Program-made: the position numbers and the translations under genes | The notes under the pieces: model-generated | The model's database searches: none | Seen by the model: the letters and a program-made list of their open reading frames with translations, nothing else | What the model was told of the DNA's origin: nothing | Shown: positions 1-9,060 of the stretch, piece by piece | How positions within the stretch are numbered: position 1 is the first letter of the stretch | Layout: each line of letters begins with the position of its first letter | NCBI GenBank assembly: GCA_013203045.1 | Contig: JABMQN010000018.1 | Location: forward strand, 1-36,462 | From: Chloroflexota bacterium | GTDB lineage: Bacteria; Chloroflexota; Dehalococcoidia; SZUA-161; SpSt-899 | Direction: 5' to 3' | DNA length: 36,462 nt

Positions 1-156
1 CTCCCGTTTTTCATCTTGATCTTCTTGGGACTCTGGATCTCAACCTTCTTTCGGCATTTCATGCAATATGCAGTCATAACAATACCTCCCTTTGAACAAA
101 GGCTATTTACTTACAAGACGAGTGGCAACGTTCAGAAGTTCCTGATGGGCTTATGA
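1..156 (+). CDS. C-terminal fragment of a membrane protein (truncated by window edge)
   Basis: Frame 1 is open from base 1 to TGA at 154-156: LPFFILIFLGLWISTFFRHFMQYAVITIPPFEQRLFTYKTSGNVQKFLMGL*. It contains one strongly hydrophobic segment. Too short to assign a family. Confidence 0.45.
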   Translation, partial: LPFFILIFLGLWISTFFRHFMQYAVITIPPFEQRLFTYKTSGNVQKFLMGL

Positions 157-370
157 CAGATGGCGGAAGGATGATACTCAGATCGTAGGACGTACCAGGA
201 TGGCTATTGGGGCGAGTTCGGGCTCCTCAGATAGGTTTCCACCAGCTAAGAGAGGGATATCCGTTCACAGGTGGCCTGGCACTTGACAGAAACTCCAAGG
301 AGGCGGGTTTCGATCCCCTTGCTTCGTTTGGTCATTAATCCTTGTTATTTACGGTTGGGACAATTCCCCC

Positions 371-387
371 TTAGGGCTCTGCCCTAA
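371..387. repeat. Small perfect inverted repeat (TTAGGGC-tct-GCCCTAA)
   Basis: 7-bp perfect stem with a 3-nt loop, read directly in the non-coding region 157-647. Confidence 0.5.
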
Positions 388-647
388 AACCCGGGCGGTC
401 CCCACTAACTCCACCCACGGGCTCAGGACGACAACCCGATTCTCCCTTCCGTTTTCTTTTTGGTGCTTCATTATTCACCCACTCTTATAAACTCACGATG
501 ATCTTATAGGATCGAATCAGCTTCGCACGTACAATTAATTTAATTGCATTCTGCAGGGACAGGGGTTCGTGCCAGGGGTGAGGGGCTATTCGTAGCTACG
601 AACCCGTTTAATGTTACTTTTAGGTTAAATTGTAACGTTTATTTCAG

Positions 648-1520
648 ATGGATGGGCATTTAAATACGAAGTTATTGGGTGTAGGATCCACTAAAGGTAC
701 CCACTTCGCTGTTACTACCTTGTTGGAAGCGATTGCTCCAAACTCAATTCAAACGGGAAAGATTGGGGTAAGCCATGCGTATTCAATCCTTCTTCAGAAA
801 GGGAATCAGCAAGTAATCGTTGATGGTGGGCCCAGCTCCGGGAAGATGGTTGACCAACTGGGCGACAAGCTTCCTTTCTGGGACCGGAACATTGAACTGT
901 TGGTCCTTACTCATCCCGATGCTGATCACATCACTGGACTTGTAGAAGTAATGCAGCGTTACAAGGTGGAGAAAGTCCTGACCAGCGGACAGGAAACCGA
1001 TTCTGATATATACAGGGAATGGTGCAAGCTGATTGATGAGAAAGGGATCGAGCTTATCATTGCTGAAGTCGGGCAGGAGATCATCATGAAGGATGGGATA
1101 CAACTCACAGTTCTTCATCCTCAGGAGACTCCGGTTGAGGGGGCTACCACGGATTTGAATAACAATTCAGTGGTGTTGCAGCTTGAGTATGGGAATTTCA
1201 GCCTTCTTTTAACTGGCGATATTGGAGAGGAAGCAGAGGAGCGCCTTGTGAATGGGAATACAAGATTGAAAAGCACGGTTCTTAAGGTTGCACATCACGG
1301 CTCGAATTCCTCAACTACACCGGAGTTTTTGACTGGTGTTGATCCCCTGTTTGCGGCAATTTCTGCAGGGGCAGATAACAAGTTTGGTCATCCGACAAAT
1401 GAAGTGATTGACAGGATCGAAAAGGTAGTCGTTGAGGATGGGCTCTACGTGACATCAGAAGATGGTGCGATCGAATTCATCACCAATGGGGAAAAGCTGT
1501 GGGTGCAAACCCGGAGATAA
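648..1520 (+). CDS. Stand-alone ComEC/Rec2-type metallo-beta-lactamase-fold hydrolase
   Basis: 290 aa with metal-site motifs THPDADH, LLTGD and AHHGS, and ComEC-like DGGPS...LPFWDR...LVLTHPDADHITGLVEVMQRY. No competence transmembrane domain in the ORF; an in-frame TAA lies just upstream of the ATG. Confidence 0.85.
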   Translation: MDGHLNTKLLGVGSTKGTHFAVTTLLEAIAPNSIQTGKIGVSHAYSILLQKGNQQVIVDGGPSSGKMVDQLGDKLPFWDRNIELLVLTHPDADHITGLVEVMQRYKVEKVLTSGQETDSDIYREWCKLIDEKGIELIIAEVGQEIIMKDGIQLTVLHPQETPVEGATTDLNNNSVVLQLEYGNFSLLLTGDIGEEAEERLVNGNTRLKSTVLKVAHHGSNSSTTPEFLTGVDPLFAAISAGADNKFGHPTNEVIDRIEKVVVEDGLYVTSEDGAIEFITNGEKLWVQTRR

Positions 1521-1529
1521 TACGAGTGT

Positions 1530-2669
1530 CTACAACAGGCGCATTATATTATGAAGATAGGCCGGTGTCCTTTTTTGTACGAGCATTGTAGCACCCGTAG
1601 GTGGCATAACCTGCAGATTGAAAACGCTGCTATTTTTCAGGTGTTCAGCGTTGGAATCAATAAAGGGATCATCATCATCGGTACCGTTCGAATAGGAGAC
1701 CCCGTTGAAATCGTGCAACCATATTGTAACAGTAGCTTTCTCAGAATTCTCCAGCAGGTAGTCATCAGTCCCGGTTCCATATCCACCGGCAAATTCCACA
1801 GTCCAGGCACAATCGTCAATGTATGTATTTCCGTCATTATAGGCAACCATGGTTACATTCCTGCCGAGGTCGGAGCCTGTTCCGAACCTGACCTCATCCA
1901 GGTGAATATCAACAGCTCCCGGATCTGAGGTGGCTATGATGGCGACGGAATTGATGGCACCGAGTGTGCTTGCACCGGGATTGTTAAATGCAACAACACC
2001 CTCTGTCCAGACGTTTCCTACCAGCAATGGTATGTCAAAAGTCTCAACTGAAGATGCCCCATTTGTACCTGAGCAAACGGCCAATTGAATGGTTCCTGCC
2101 ACCTGATCAGCGCTTGACTTAACCCAAACGTTCAATTGCTTGGGCCATGTCAGATCTACGGATGCTGCTCCCACGTTATAGTAAGCCAGTGTTCCTGATG
2201 TGAATGCGTCGGCGACAGTGAACTTGTTACTGGCTGGCGTTTCTTTGTAATCGGCCCCGTCGGTTGCTGCCGTAACGTCTGAACCGGAGGCTGTCCATGC
2301 GGTATCACAATCGCTGATCACCGGTGATACCAGTGCTCCGTTGGAGTCAATGCGGTAGAACGGCGTCAGGTCAATAGCCCCTCCGGCTGCAGCCTTGCCC
2401 AGGACTAATTGCAGTCTCGTTACACACTCATCTCCACTGGCAGTTCCTTTATATGCAATTGCGTTCCCAACAAGTTTGATTGTTGATTCGGCTTCTTCGA
2501 TGCCGGAATGTACTACTTCTTCGGTTTTCTGCGAGGAGAAGAGGCCTGCAGATAAAATCGTGTAAGCAAATACTGATGCCACCACGATAAACGCGATCAG
2601 TATAATGGCCGTTTCCAGGCCGGTTATACCCGTCTGATCTTGCTTTATGCGATATACAGTTTTAGTCAT
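1530..2669 (-). CDS. Archaellin/type IV pilin-like protein (class III signal peptide) with a large internal insertion
   Basis: N-terminus ...KQDQTG|ITGLETAIILIAFIVVASVFAYTILSAGLFSSQK is archaellin-like, with Glu at +5 after the predicted cleavage. The C-terminal NSSVFNLQVMPPTGATMLVQKRTPAYL is archaellin-like. Residues ~109-263 look like an inserted beta-rich jelly-roll. Confidence 0.8.
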   Translation of the reverse strand: MTKTVYRIKQDQTGITGLETAIILIAFIVVASVFAYTILSAGLFSSQKTEEVVHSGIEEAESTIKLVGNAIAYKGTASGDECVTRLQLVLGKAAAGGAIDLTPFYRIDSNGALVSPVISDCDTAWTASGSDVTAATDGADYKETPASNKFTVADAFTSGTLAYYNVGAASVDLTWPKQLNVWVKSSADQVAGTIQLAVCSGTNGASSVETFDIPLLVGNVWTEGVVAFNNPGASTLGAINSVAIIATSDPGAVDIHLDEVRFGTGSDLGRNVTMVAYNDGNTYIDDCAWTVEFAGGYGTGTDDYLLENSEKATVTIWLHDFNGVSYSNGTDDDDPFIDSNAEHLKNSSVFNLQVMPPTGATMLVQKRTPAYLHNIMRLL

Positions 2670-2725
2670 TTACAGTCCCTCGCGCTCAATCCTTAATATT
2701 GGAGAGCAATCTGGGCTTGTTTGTT

Positions 2726-3286
2726 CTATTGGAGATTCATCACCGGCGCTAATTCTTCCGGTGTAGTCCTTTTAATGGTCACGTTTTCTCCATCAGGAGT
2801 CGTGATCTTGATAGTGAAGGTGGTGTCAGCACTTGGACCAGAGTCAAGAGATTCACCAAGCAGAGCGGTGATGTGGAATGTTTCACCGATTTCCAACATG
2901 TCATCACCGTCGCCGTAGACATATTCCTTGGATTTCCACGGAATATTAGTTATCTCCCCGTCTTCATCGACATAGGATATTTCAACTACATTATTAGGAG
3001 GAGACGTGAAATTTAGGGGCACCGCGTCTCCCGGGATTGCCACAGTAAACATGACCTCGTTCACATTCGTGTTGGTAGGGTTACATTTAACGAAGACAGT
3101 TCCTCTCAGTTCCAGAGCGTTACTGTTATCTGTACCGTATACCGTGACACTACTGTCATCTGAGGATAGACTTGAATAGGCAAGCAGTCCTGCTACAGCC
3201 AGAGCTGCAATTGTAATGCCCGCCACTGAGATTCTGCTAATACCGCCTTGATGCTTGTGTACTTTTCGTAGCAGATTCATTACCAT
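2726..3286 (-). CDS. Second archaellin/pilin-like protein
   Basis: KHQGGISRISVAGITIAALAVAGLLAYSSL hydrophobic N-terminus. Archaellin-like VVEISYVDEDGEITN...DDMLEIGETFHITALL...FTIKITTPDGENVTIKRTTPEE. The ORF call extends to 3403, but AAGGAGT lies 9 nt upstream of an ATG at 3286, making that the likely start. Confidence 0.7.
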   Translation of the reverse strand: MVMNLLRKVHKHQGGISRISVAGITIAALAVAGLLAYSSLSSDDSSVTVYGTDNSNALELRGTVFVKCNPTNTNVNEVMFTVAIPGDAVPLNFTSPPNNVVEISYVDEDGEITNIPWKSKEYVYGDGDDMLEIGETFHITALLGESLDSGPSADTTFTIKITTPDGENVTIKRTTPEELAPVMNLQ

Positions 3287-3531
3287 TCGGCCTTTACTCC
3301 TTTCCTCAGAAGTGATCCTTATAACAACAACAGAGTTGCCCATTGAAATCGGGTTTATATAGATTTTACAAAAGAAGGGGGGGCTCGGATACCGTGCCGG
3401 CACTCATTTTGATTTGGGGGAATGCCCTCAGAGGTATGGGGGAAACTGTAAACGACGAAGCTCCGGTAGACTTCATTTTTAAATGACAGTTTGGGACAGG
3501 AGTACTGTTTGGAAGTGCCTATGAAATAACA

Positions 3532-3565
3532 AGCCAGAAGCATATTTTAGAATATGCTTCTGGCT
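3532..3565. terminator. Perfect 15-bp stem hairpin downstream of the SDR gene
   Basis: AGCCAGAAGCATATT-TTAG-AATATGCTTCTGGCT, located just past the 3' end of the minus-strand CDS ending at 3598. Confidence 0.65.
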
Positions 3566-3597
3566 CAGATTGAAATTTCTCTCTGAACTAAAGTCTG

Positions 3598-4512
3598 TTA
3601 GAATACGATTGCGGGCATCCCCAGATCTCCGAGCGTGCGGATCTGATCATGCAGTTCGCCGACAGTCCATTTTCTCTCGATATCGATCTTTTTCGCGACT
3701 TGCCATGATGTGAATAATTCAAGATTGCCACCCCGGATCGAGAAGATGTGCCCGGTGATGTCTTGAGCCTGGTCGCTTGCAAGGTAGGCAACCAATGGAG
3801 AAATGTTTTCTGGGGCCATTCCATCGAACTGGTCCTCGGGCACCTCAGCGAACATCCCATACTTGTCCGTCTGAACCGTCATCCTCGTTCTGGCCATAGG
3901 GCACACAGCATTACTGGTAATTCCGTACTTTTCCATCTCACGGGCCCAAACTGCCGTTAATACCGCAGTGCCGCCCTTAGCTGACGAATAATTGGGCTGT
4001 CCCGGGCTTCCTATGATCGCTGCATGAGAGATGGTATTGATAATACGCCCGTTGATCTGGTTTCCTGCCTTGGCCTGCTCTCTCCAGTAAGTGATGGCCC
4101 ATTTCCCGACGTTGAACGTTCCCTTCAAGTGAACCGCAATTACGAGGTCCCATTCCTCTTCTGCCATATTGAACGTCATTTTGTCCCTGAGGATACCTGC
4201 GTTATTTACCACGATATCCAGCCTGCCAAACTTGGCGACGGCATCGTCGATCATCTGTTTGGTCCCTTGGAAATCAGCGACACTTGCATAACTGGCGATG
4301 GCTTCACCACCTGCATCGGCAATTTCCTTAACAACGTTATCAGCGGGACCGGCAGAAGCGTTTCCCGAGCCATCCCATTCGGTGCCGAGGTCATTTATTA
4401 CCAGCTTGGCACCTTCTTCAGCCAATGCCAGCGCATGGCTTCTACCAAGTCCGGCTCCGGCACCTGTGACTATTGCTACCTTACCATCCAGAATTCCCAT
4501 TGTTTCTTTCAT
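3598..4512 (-). CDS. SDR-family oxidoreductase (MFE/HSD17B4-like 3-hydroxyacyl-CoA dehydrogenase type)
   Basis: TGAGAGLGRSHA nucleotide-binding motif, NNAGI, and NYSSAKGG (YxxxK). Confidence 0.85.
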   Translation of the reverse strand: MKETMGILDGKVAIVTGAGAGLGRSHALALAEEGAKLVINDLGTEWDGSGNASAGPADNVVKEIADAGGEAIASYASVADFQGTKQMIDDAVAKFGRLDIVVNNAGILRDKMTFNMAEEEWDLVIAVHLKGTFNVGKWAITYWREQAKAGNQINGRIINTISHAAIIGSPGQPNYSSAKGGTAVLTAVWAREMEKYGITSNAVCPMARTRMTVQTDKYGMFAEVPEDQFDGMAPENISPLVAYLASDQAQDITGHIFSIRGGNLELFTSWQVAKKIDIERKWTVGELHDQIRTLGDLGMPAIVF

Positions 4513-5003
4513 ACCTCCTGATTATGTTTGATACTATTTATGTATTTATCAATCTCAGTCGAATCACAATCTGTGCATTGGGGGACAACTTCTATCATGT
4601 TTTCATATATTTCAGTTGGTGCCAGTTACCCAGCGATATTGAGATTGGGATGCCCGGAAATCAGCAATTGGGGTCGGCACTGGTTGCACAATAATAATGC
4701 GATCTTCGTTCCAAGTGGTAACAATTTTACACTAGGAGTGAATAAAGAGTCAATATTATGCGCATAAATTCGTCCAAAACTGTAAATGATGGCCGGGGAA
4801 ACCTGACAGGAAAAATAAAGGGGCATCATCATGGTACCACAAGGATATTTAATAGGGGGAACCTGATAGGATACACTTGGTAAAGAGAGTAAGATGGACT
4901 AACTTACAGATTGCTGATGGAGTCTCGATGATGGGTGAAGTGGCATGGTTGAGGAGTCTTTTGTGATCTTCAAATGAGTCCAGAGGTGATAAGGAGGCGA
5001 ATA

Positions 5004-6275
5004 GTGAGAGCTTTAGGCCAAAAGGGAATTATGATTCTGGGAGTTCTGTTACTGGTGCCGATGCTAATGATGGCATGTGGTGGTAGTAGCGATGATAATG
5101 GTGATCTTACTTTGCCACCTGATGGGACAGAGACTCCTCCATTAACAAAGATCACCATCGGCAATCTCACAGATAAAACTGGAGTAGCATCAAATGCTCT
5201 CAGTGTTATAGACAAGGCACTGGAGGACATGGTTGAGTATGCCAATGAACAGGCCATGATCCCTGGCGTTGAGTTGGATATTGAAATCTATGATGGACAA
5301 TGGGACCCCTCCAAGGACATACCTGGCTACGAATGGTTAAGGGAGAAAGGGGCAGATTTGATCTGGACCCCTGTACCACCAGCGGTTGAAACACTTCAGA
5401 CCAAAGTAAATGATGACCAGTTTGTGTTATTTGCGGCTACGGCTAATATTGACTTGAAGGAACTGGCAGGCGGATATGAGTTCAGCTTGGGTATCACACC
5501 TGAATATGAAGCCTACACGCTACTCAAGTGGATCGTCGAAAACGATCCCGATTTTCCCCAAGACAGACCGGCCAGGATTGGCGGAGCGTCGTGGCTTGAT
5601 GGCTACAGCGCCATTTGGTTCGCAGCAGCAGAGAATTATGCTGAAGTTCACCCGGATCAGTTTGAGTGGGTTGAGGGATATCTGAACGAGTTCTCGTTTA
5701 TCTGGGATGTTGAAATCGAAGGGCTTAAGGATTGCGACTATGTCTTCGTGCCCACTCCAATGCACAAGTTTGTGGAGGATTACCGTCGTGCCGGATACAC
5801 GCAGGCAAAATTCGTCGGCTCTGATGTTCCAGCTGCTTTTCTTGGGATGATAGATCAGGCCGAGCTTTGGGATGAGATTGATGGCATGCTGTTCACCAGA
5901 TCATCTCAATGGTATAACGAAGAAGGGTTGATAATTGATTTAACGAACAAACTCCTGAATGAGGAACATCCGAGCAGCGCCGAAGATATCCGTCGGATGG
6001 GTTCGGGATATCTTTCGGGTCAACAGATATATATGATGATAGAGATTATAAAGAATGCAGTCGAAACAGTGGGGCCAGAGAATTTCAATTCGGAAGCTCT
6101 ATTCGATGCTGCAACATCGTTTTCGTTCACACTAGATGGTGTAGAAAACTTTGCCAGTTTTGACGAGACTAAGCGCTATGCCCAGAATTACTATGGTATA
6201 TACGAAGCACGTGCAGATGGGGAAAACCTGTTTAGAGCTGACCCTGAATGGCATGAGCAGATATTTACTCCATAG
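5004..6275 (+). CDS. ABC-type branched-chain amino-acid-like solute-binding lipoprotein
   Basis: Lipobox LMMAC; KITIGNLTDKTG...VELDIEIYDGQWDPSKDIPGYEWL. The ORF is called from 4974, but AAGGAGG precedes an in-frame GTG at 5004 that gives a compact lipoprotein signal peptide. Confidence 0.85.
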   Translation: MRALGQKGIMILGVLLLVPMLMMACGGSSDDNGDLTLPPDGTETPPLTKITIGNLTDKTGVASNALSVIDKALEDMVEYANEQAMIPGVELDIEIYDGQWDPSKDIPGYEWLREKGADLIWTPVPPAVETLQTKVNDDQFVLFAATANIDLKELAGGYEFSLGITPEYEAYTLLKWIVENDPDFPQDRPARIGGASWLDGYSAIWFAAAENYAEVHPDQFEWVEGYLNEFSFIWDVEIEGLKDCDYVFVPTPMHKFVEDYRRAGYTQAKFVGSDVPAAFLGMIDQAELWDEIDGMLFTRSSQWYNEEGLIIDLTNKLLNEEHPSSAEDIRRMGSGYLSGQQIYMMIEIIKNAVETVGPENFNSEALFDAATSFSFTLDGVENFASFDETKRYAQNYYGIYEARADGENLFRADPEWHEQIFTP

Positions 6276-6371
6276 TCACGAGCCTCACACTGGATAGCTC
6301 GTTCTTTACTGTTGCTATGTTGTCACATCCATTCGACTACTCACTCGCCATTTCGCATCTGGTGGTCACTG

Positions 6372-7613
6372 CTATCTCTTGAGACGTCTCACAGATAGAT
6401 GAACTAGCAACACGGTAGCTAGCAGTAATGCTAATCCTCCGCAGATCCATCCGGCTCTAGACCATTTAGAGTTCGTCTCATTGGGAGAAGATGACTGGCT
6501 GGCCTCAGATCCGACGAGGTCAGTGTTCCTCAGATCTAAGTTCGGATCGTTTGGATTTAGAGGCTGTATCGGTTCGGTGGTTGGGAACGGATCAAGTGTT
6601 GGCGAGATCGTTGTTGGCATTGGAGTTACTTTAGATGTAGTTCCGGGCGTCGTTTCGGCAGTAGGAGTAGTCATTGGTGTGGAAGGACTCACCAAGGCAA
6701 ACCTGTGCAAATGTGAGATCGAAAAGGTAATCGTGTTCAATTCCGGATTCAACACGCTGTTAACAAATTCCCATTCCCCGTTTGATTCATTAAAGATGGC
6801 AATAGCTAGATTGGACTCATCAATACTCTGCAATAACATATCATCCGAATAGGACAAGCACACATCTATTCCGGGCATAATGAACGACCCTTTTTGCCAC
6901 CAAGCGTAGACTGTAATTACGTCATAGTTGTCCGGAGGAGATAGAGATATAAGTGTTGGCGATAGTGTAATTGAACTCAAAGGGTTCATTGATGAATCTA
7001 GAATCTGTGCTCCGACTGGAATTTGGATGACCAAATCTTTGTTGACAGTACTGGCATATACATCTTCCATTAATGTCCCATTAGGTTGGATGAGCCATGT
7101 TGTTATCTTTCCATCAAGGTCTAGCATCAGACGTGGAGAAGCCCATCCCGTAATATCGTCTGATGTAGCGAATGATGCACAATTGGAAAGACCAGACCAG
7201 TTCGGAATTTCGTCTGATGTTTTAAGTGCGAAAAATCCCCCAGTATCTGGTATAGTATCTGTGATTACCATTGTTTCGGAAGTGCCTGCTGGTTGAGGTA
7301 TAGGGATGTTGCTTACTTGATTTGCATTATTCCAATCAGTTTCAGTGGTAATTGGTTGTGAAGAGTATCGTATATCGTATTGAGTAGCTATTCCCCGATC
7401 ATCATCATCACCAGGAGCTGTCCATGTTAAGGTTAATGATTCTTCCGATGGATTGATCACCATTAGATCGGTCACGGAATCTGGAGGTACTGTATCTTCG
7501 ATGATAAAATTTCCATTCACCGTTTGACTTGTAGCTGGAGCAATGTGGGGCCATACCGTCAGAAGTAAAACAGTTAGCCAAAGCATAGTAGTTCGAAATA
7601 CCGTTTTGTTCAT
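6372..7613 (-). CDS. Exported protein with FnIII-like domain, Thr/Pro-rich stalk and C-terminal TM anchor
   Basis: N-terminal signal peptide; PPDSVTDLMVINPSEESLTLTWTAPGDDDDRG (FnIII-like); STPMTTPTAETTPGTTSKVTPMPTT linker; WICGGLALLLATVLLVHLSVRRLKR anchor. Confidence 0.8.
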   Translation of the reverse strand: MNKTVFRTTMLWLTVLLLTVWPHIAPATSQTVNGNFIIEDTVPPDSVTDLMVINPSEESLTLTWTAPGDDDDRGIATQYDIRYSSQPITTETDWNNANQVSNIPIPQPAGTSETMVITDTIPDTGGFFALKTSDEIPNWSGLSNCASFATSDDITGWASPRLMLDLDGKITTWLIQPNGTLMEDVYASTVNKDLVIQIPVGAQILDSSMNPLSSITLSPTLISLSPPDNYDVITVYAWWQKGSFIMPGIDVCLSYSDDMLLQSIDESNLAIAIFNESNGEWEFVNSVLNPELNTITFSISHLHRFALVSPSTPMTTPTAETTPGTTSKVTPMPTTISPTLDPFPTTEPIQPLNPNDPNLDLRNTDLVGSEASQSSSPNETNSKWSRAGWICGGLALLLATVLLVHLSVRRLKR

Positions 7614-7673
7614 TTACATTGCCTGACGTTTGAATTCAAGATTAGATTTGAAAACCTATTGTTTATATAAGAA

Positions 7674-7705
7674 AGAGCGGGGTGAAACATTTCATGCCCC
7701 GCTCT
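7674..7705. terminator. Hairpin downstream of the 335-aa module protein
   Basis: AGAGCGGGG TGAAA-ca-TTTCA tg CCCCGCTCT: 14 paired positions with a 2-nt bulge, between the CDS ending at 7739 and the CDS starting at 7613. Confidence 0.6.
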
Positions 7706-7738
7706 GACGGATATTACTCTTTGGAAAACCGTGTACCT

Positions 7739-8746
7739 TTATGAACCGTTAATAATTTGATAGTTGATTGTTCCCTGATATTCTTCAGGGATAATACCTG
7801 TGCTACCCAACCAGAGCCACATAGTATTGTTTGCTTGAGTATCACCAGATTCGCTGGTTTGAGTACCGCTCTCATCAATCGAGGTATATCCGGCACTTAG
7901 AACTTGAACGGAATCGGCTTGTGTAGCATCATCATCTGCGGTTAGAGAAAACTCGGCGGAACCTGGGCTTGTGCCTGATGTGTTTAATGCGATGGTTCCA
8001 CTACTGGTCTGACCGACCCAGCTTGCATCCGATTTGACCTGTTCATCATAAGCTCCATTTGCAATATACGTAGCGCTAACTGCTCCCGAAGGTGATCCAG
8101 TACATCCTAATACAACTGATCCGAAGCTAGTTGTACCTGAAAGAGTAGATATCTCTCCGTACCAGTCCACCTCTCTATCTTCCTGATAATTATCACCTGT
8201 AGTAGTCCCATCATCGGCTACAGCGTAAATATGCCACTCTCCTGCACCCGGACTCTCGGTAGTCACTTTACCTGGTATAAAGTTAAATTCAAATGTTCCA
8301 CTGGAGCCGGTGAGTGAAGGTTGGGTACAGCTGCCGCTTACCACAGACCACGTAGTGCTGGCGTTGGGATCCATGCTCCAACTTCCACTGTTTGCCCAGT
8401 TTAGGATGGCACAGTTTTGAGTGTTACCTGATGCGGGTCTACTTCCAGTGTTGTATGTTCCGTCAGCGTCGTAATAAAGGTAGACTTTCACAGTGCTGAG
8501 GTCATTGAGGGAATTGTTATCTGTAACAGCTACTTTTACGTTGTATTGTACCTGTGGGGTCATCGATGAAGATGCGGCGGCACTTGTACCAGTACTCCAT
8601 AGTGCAACGCTACTCACTGAAGGCGCAGCATTGCTCACTGTAAAAGTTCCTGTTGATGAACCTTCGACAGCAGCCAGAATTATACTTGGCGTGGCGATTA
8701 TCAACATCATCACTAACGTTACTGCTATTGACTTCATTGAAAACAT
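7739..8746 (-). CDS. Exported protein consisting mainly of the shared C-terminal module
   Basis: Signal peptide followed by ~290 aa module (SVALWSTG...EEYQGTINYQIINGS*) shared with three neighbouring proteins. Confidence 0.8.
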   Translation of the reverse strand: MFSMKSIAVTLVMMLIIATPSIILAAVEGSSTGTFTVSNAAPSVSSVALWSTGTSAAASSSMTPQVQYNVKVAVTDNNSLNDLSTVKVYLYYDADGTYNTGSRPASGNTQNCAILNWANSGSWSMDPNASTTWSVVSGSCTQPSLTGSSGTFEFNFIPGKVTTESPGAGEWHIYAVADDGTTTGDNYQEDREVDWYGEISTLSGTTSFGSVVLGCTGSPSGAVSATYIANGAYDEQVKSDASWVGQTSSGTIALNTSGTSPGSAEFSLTADDDATQADSVQVLSAGYTSIDESGTQTSESGDTQANNTMWLWLGSTGIIPEEYQGTINYQIINGS

Positions 8747-8997
8747 TGTTCTATGTTCCTATCTTGAATAATGCCTCTATCACAACATCCTCACCGCCAC
8801 AACTATGAACAATAGGTAGAATATTCCTTCTAGAATAAACGTATCATAAATAGGGTTTGTATTCGACGTGGAAATCCCTACTTTGTCATGGGTGTAAACC
8901 CGATGAATACCAATCAATACTGAGACGTCTTGAAAAGGCATATTTAAACCTAGGGTCTATGAGGAATTCCCGTAGATTAGGAGATTTGTGATGAGGC

Positions 8998-9030
8998 AGC
9001 CTAATAAATAACATGGTTATTTATTAGGCT
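8998..9030. terminator. Perfect 15-bp stem A+T-rich hairpin downstream of the 401-aa protein gene
   Basis: AGCCTAATAAATAAC-atg-GTTATTTATTAGGCT, read directly. Confidence 0.65.
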
Positions 9031-9060
9031 ATGTACATGCTTGATATTTTAAATTCACAT

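Noticed and set aside
285-345. tRNA-like T-arm (GGGTTTCGATCCCC)
   Set aside because: The flanking sequence does not form the acceptor, D- or anticodon stems of a tRNA cloverleaf.
783-1118. Antisense ORF (111 aa) inside the ComEC-like gene
   Set aside because: Lies wholly opposite a strongly supported coding frame; its protein shows no recognisable motif.
1551-1928. Plus-strand ORF (125 aa) opposite the archaellin-like gene
   Set aside because: Shadow ORF of a well-supported minus-strand CDS.
4024-4521. Plus-strand ORF (165 aa) opposite the SDR gene
   Set aside because: Antisense to a conserved SDR frame; low-complexity translation with no family signature.
4795-4871. Direct repeat GGGGAAACCTGACAGGA / GGGGGAACCTGATAGGA about 60 nt apart upstream of the SBP gene
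   Set aside because: Could be an operator pair, but two imperfect copies in non-coding DNA are too weak to call a regulatory site.
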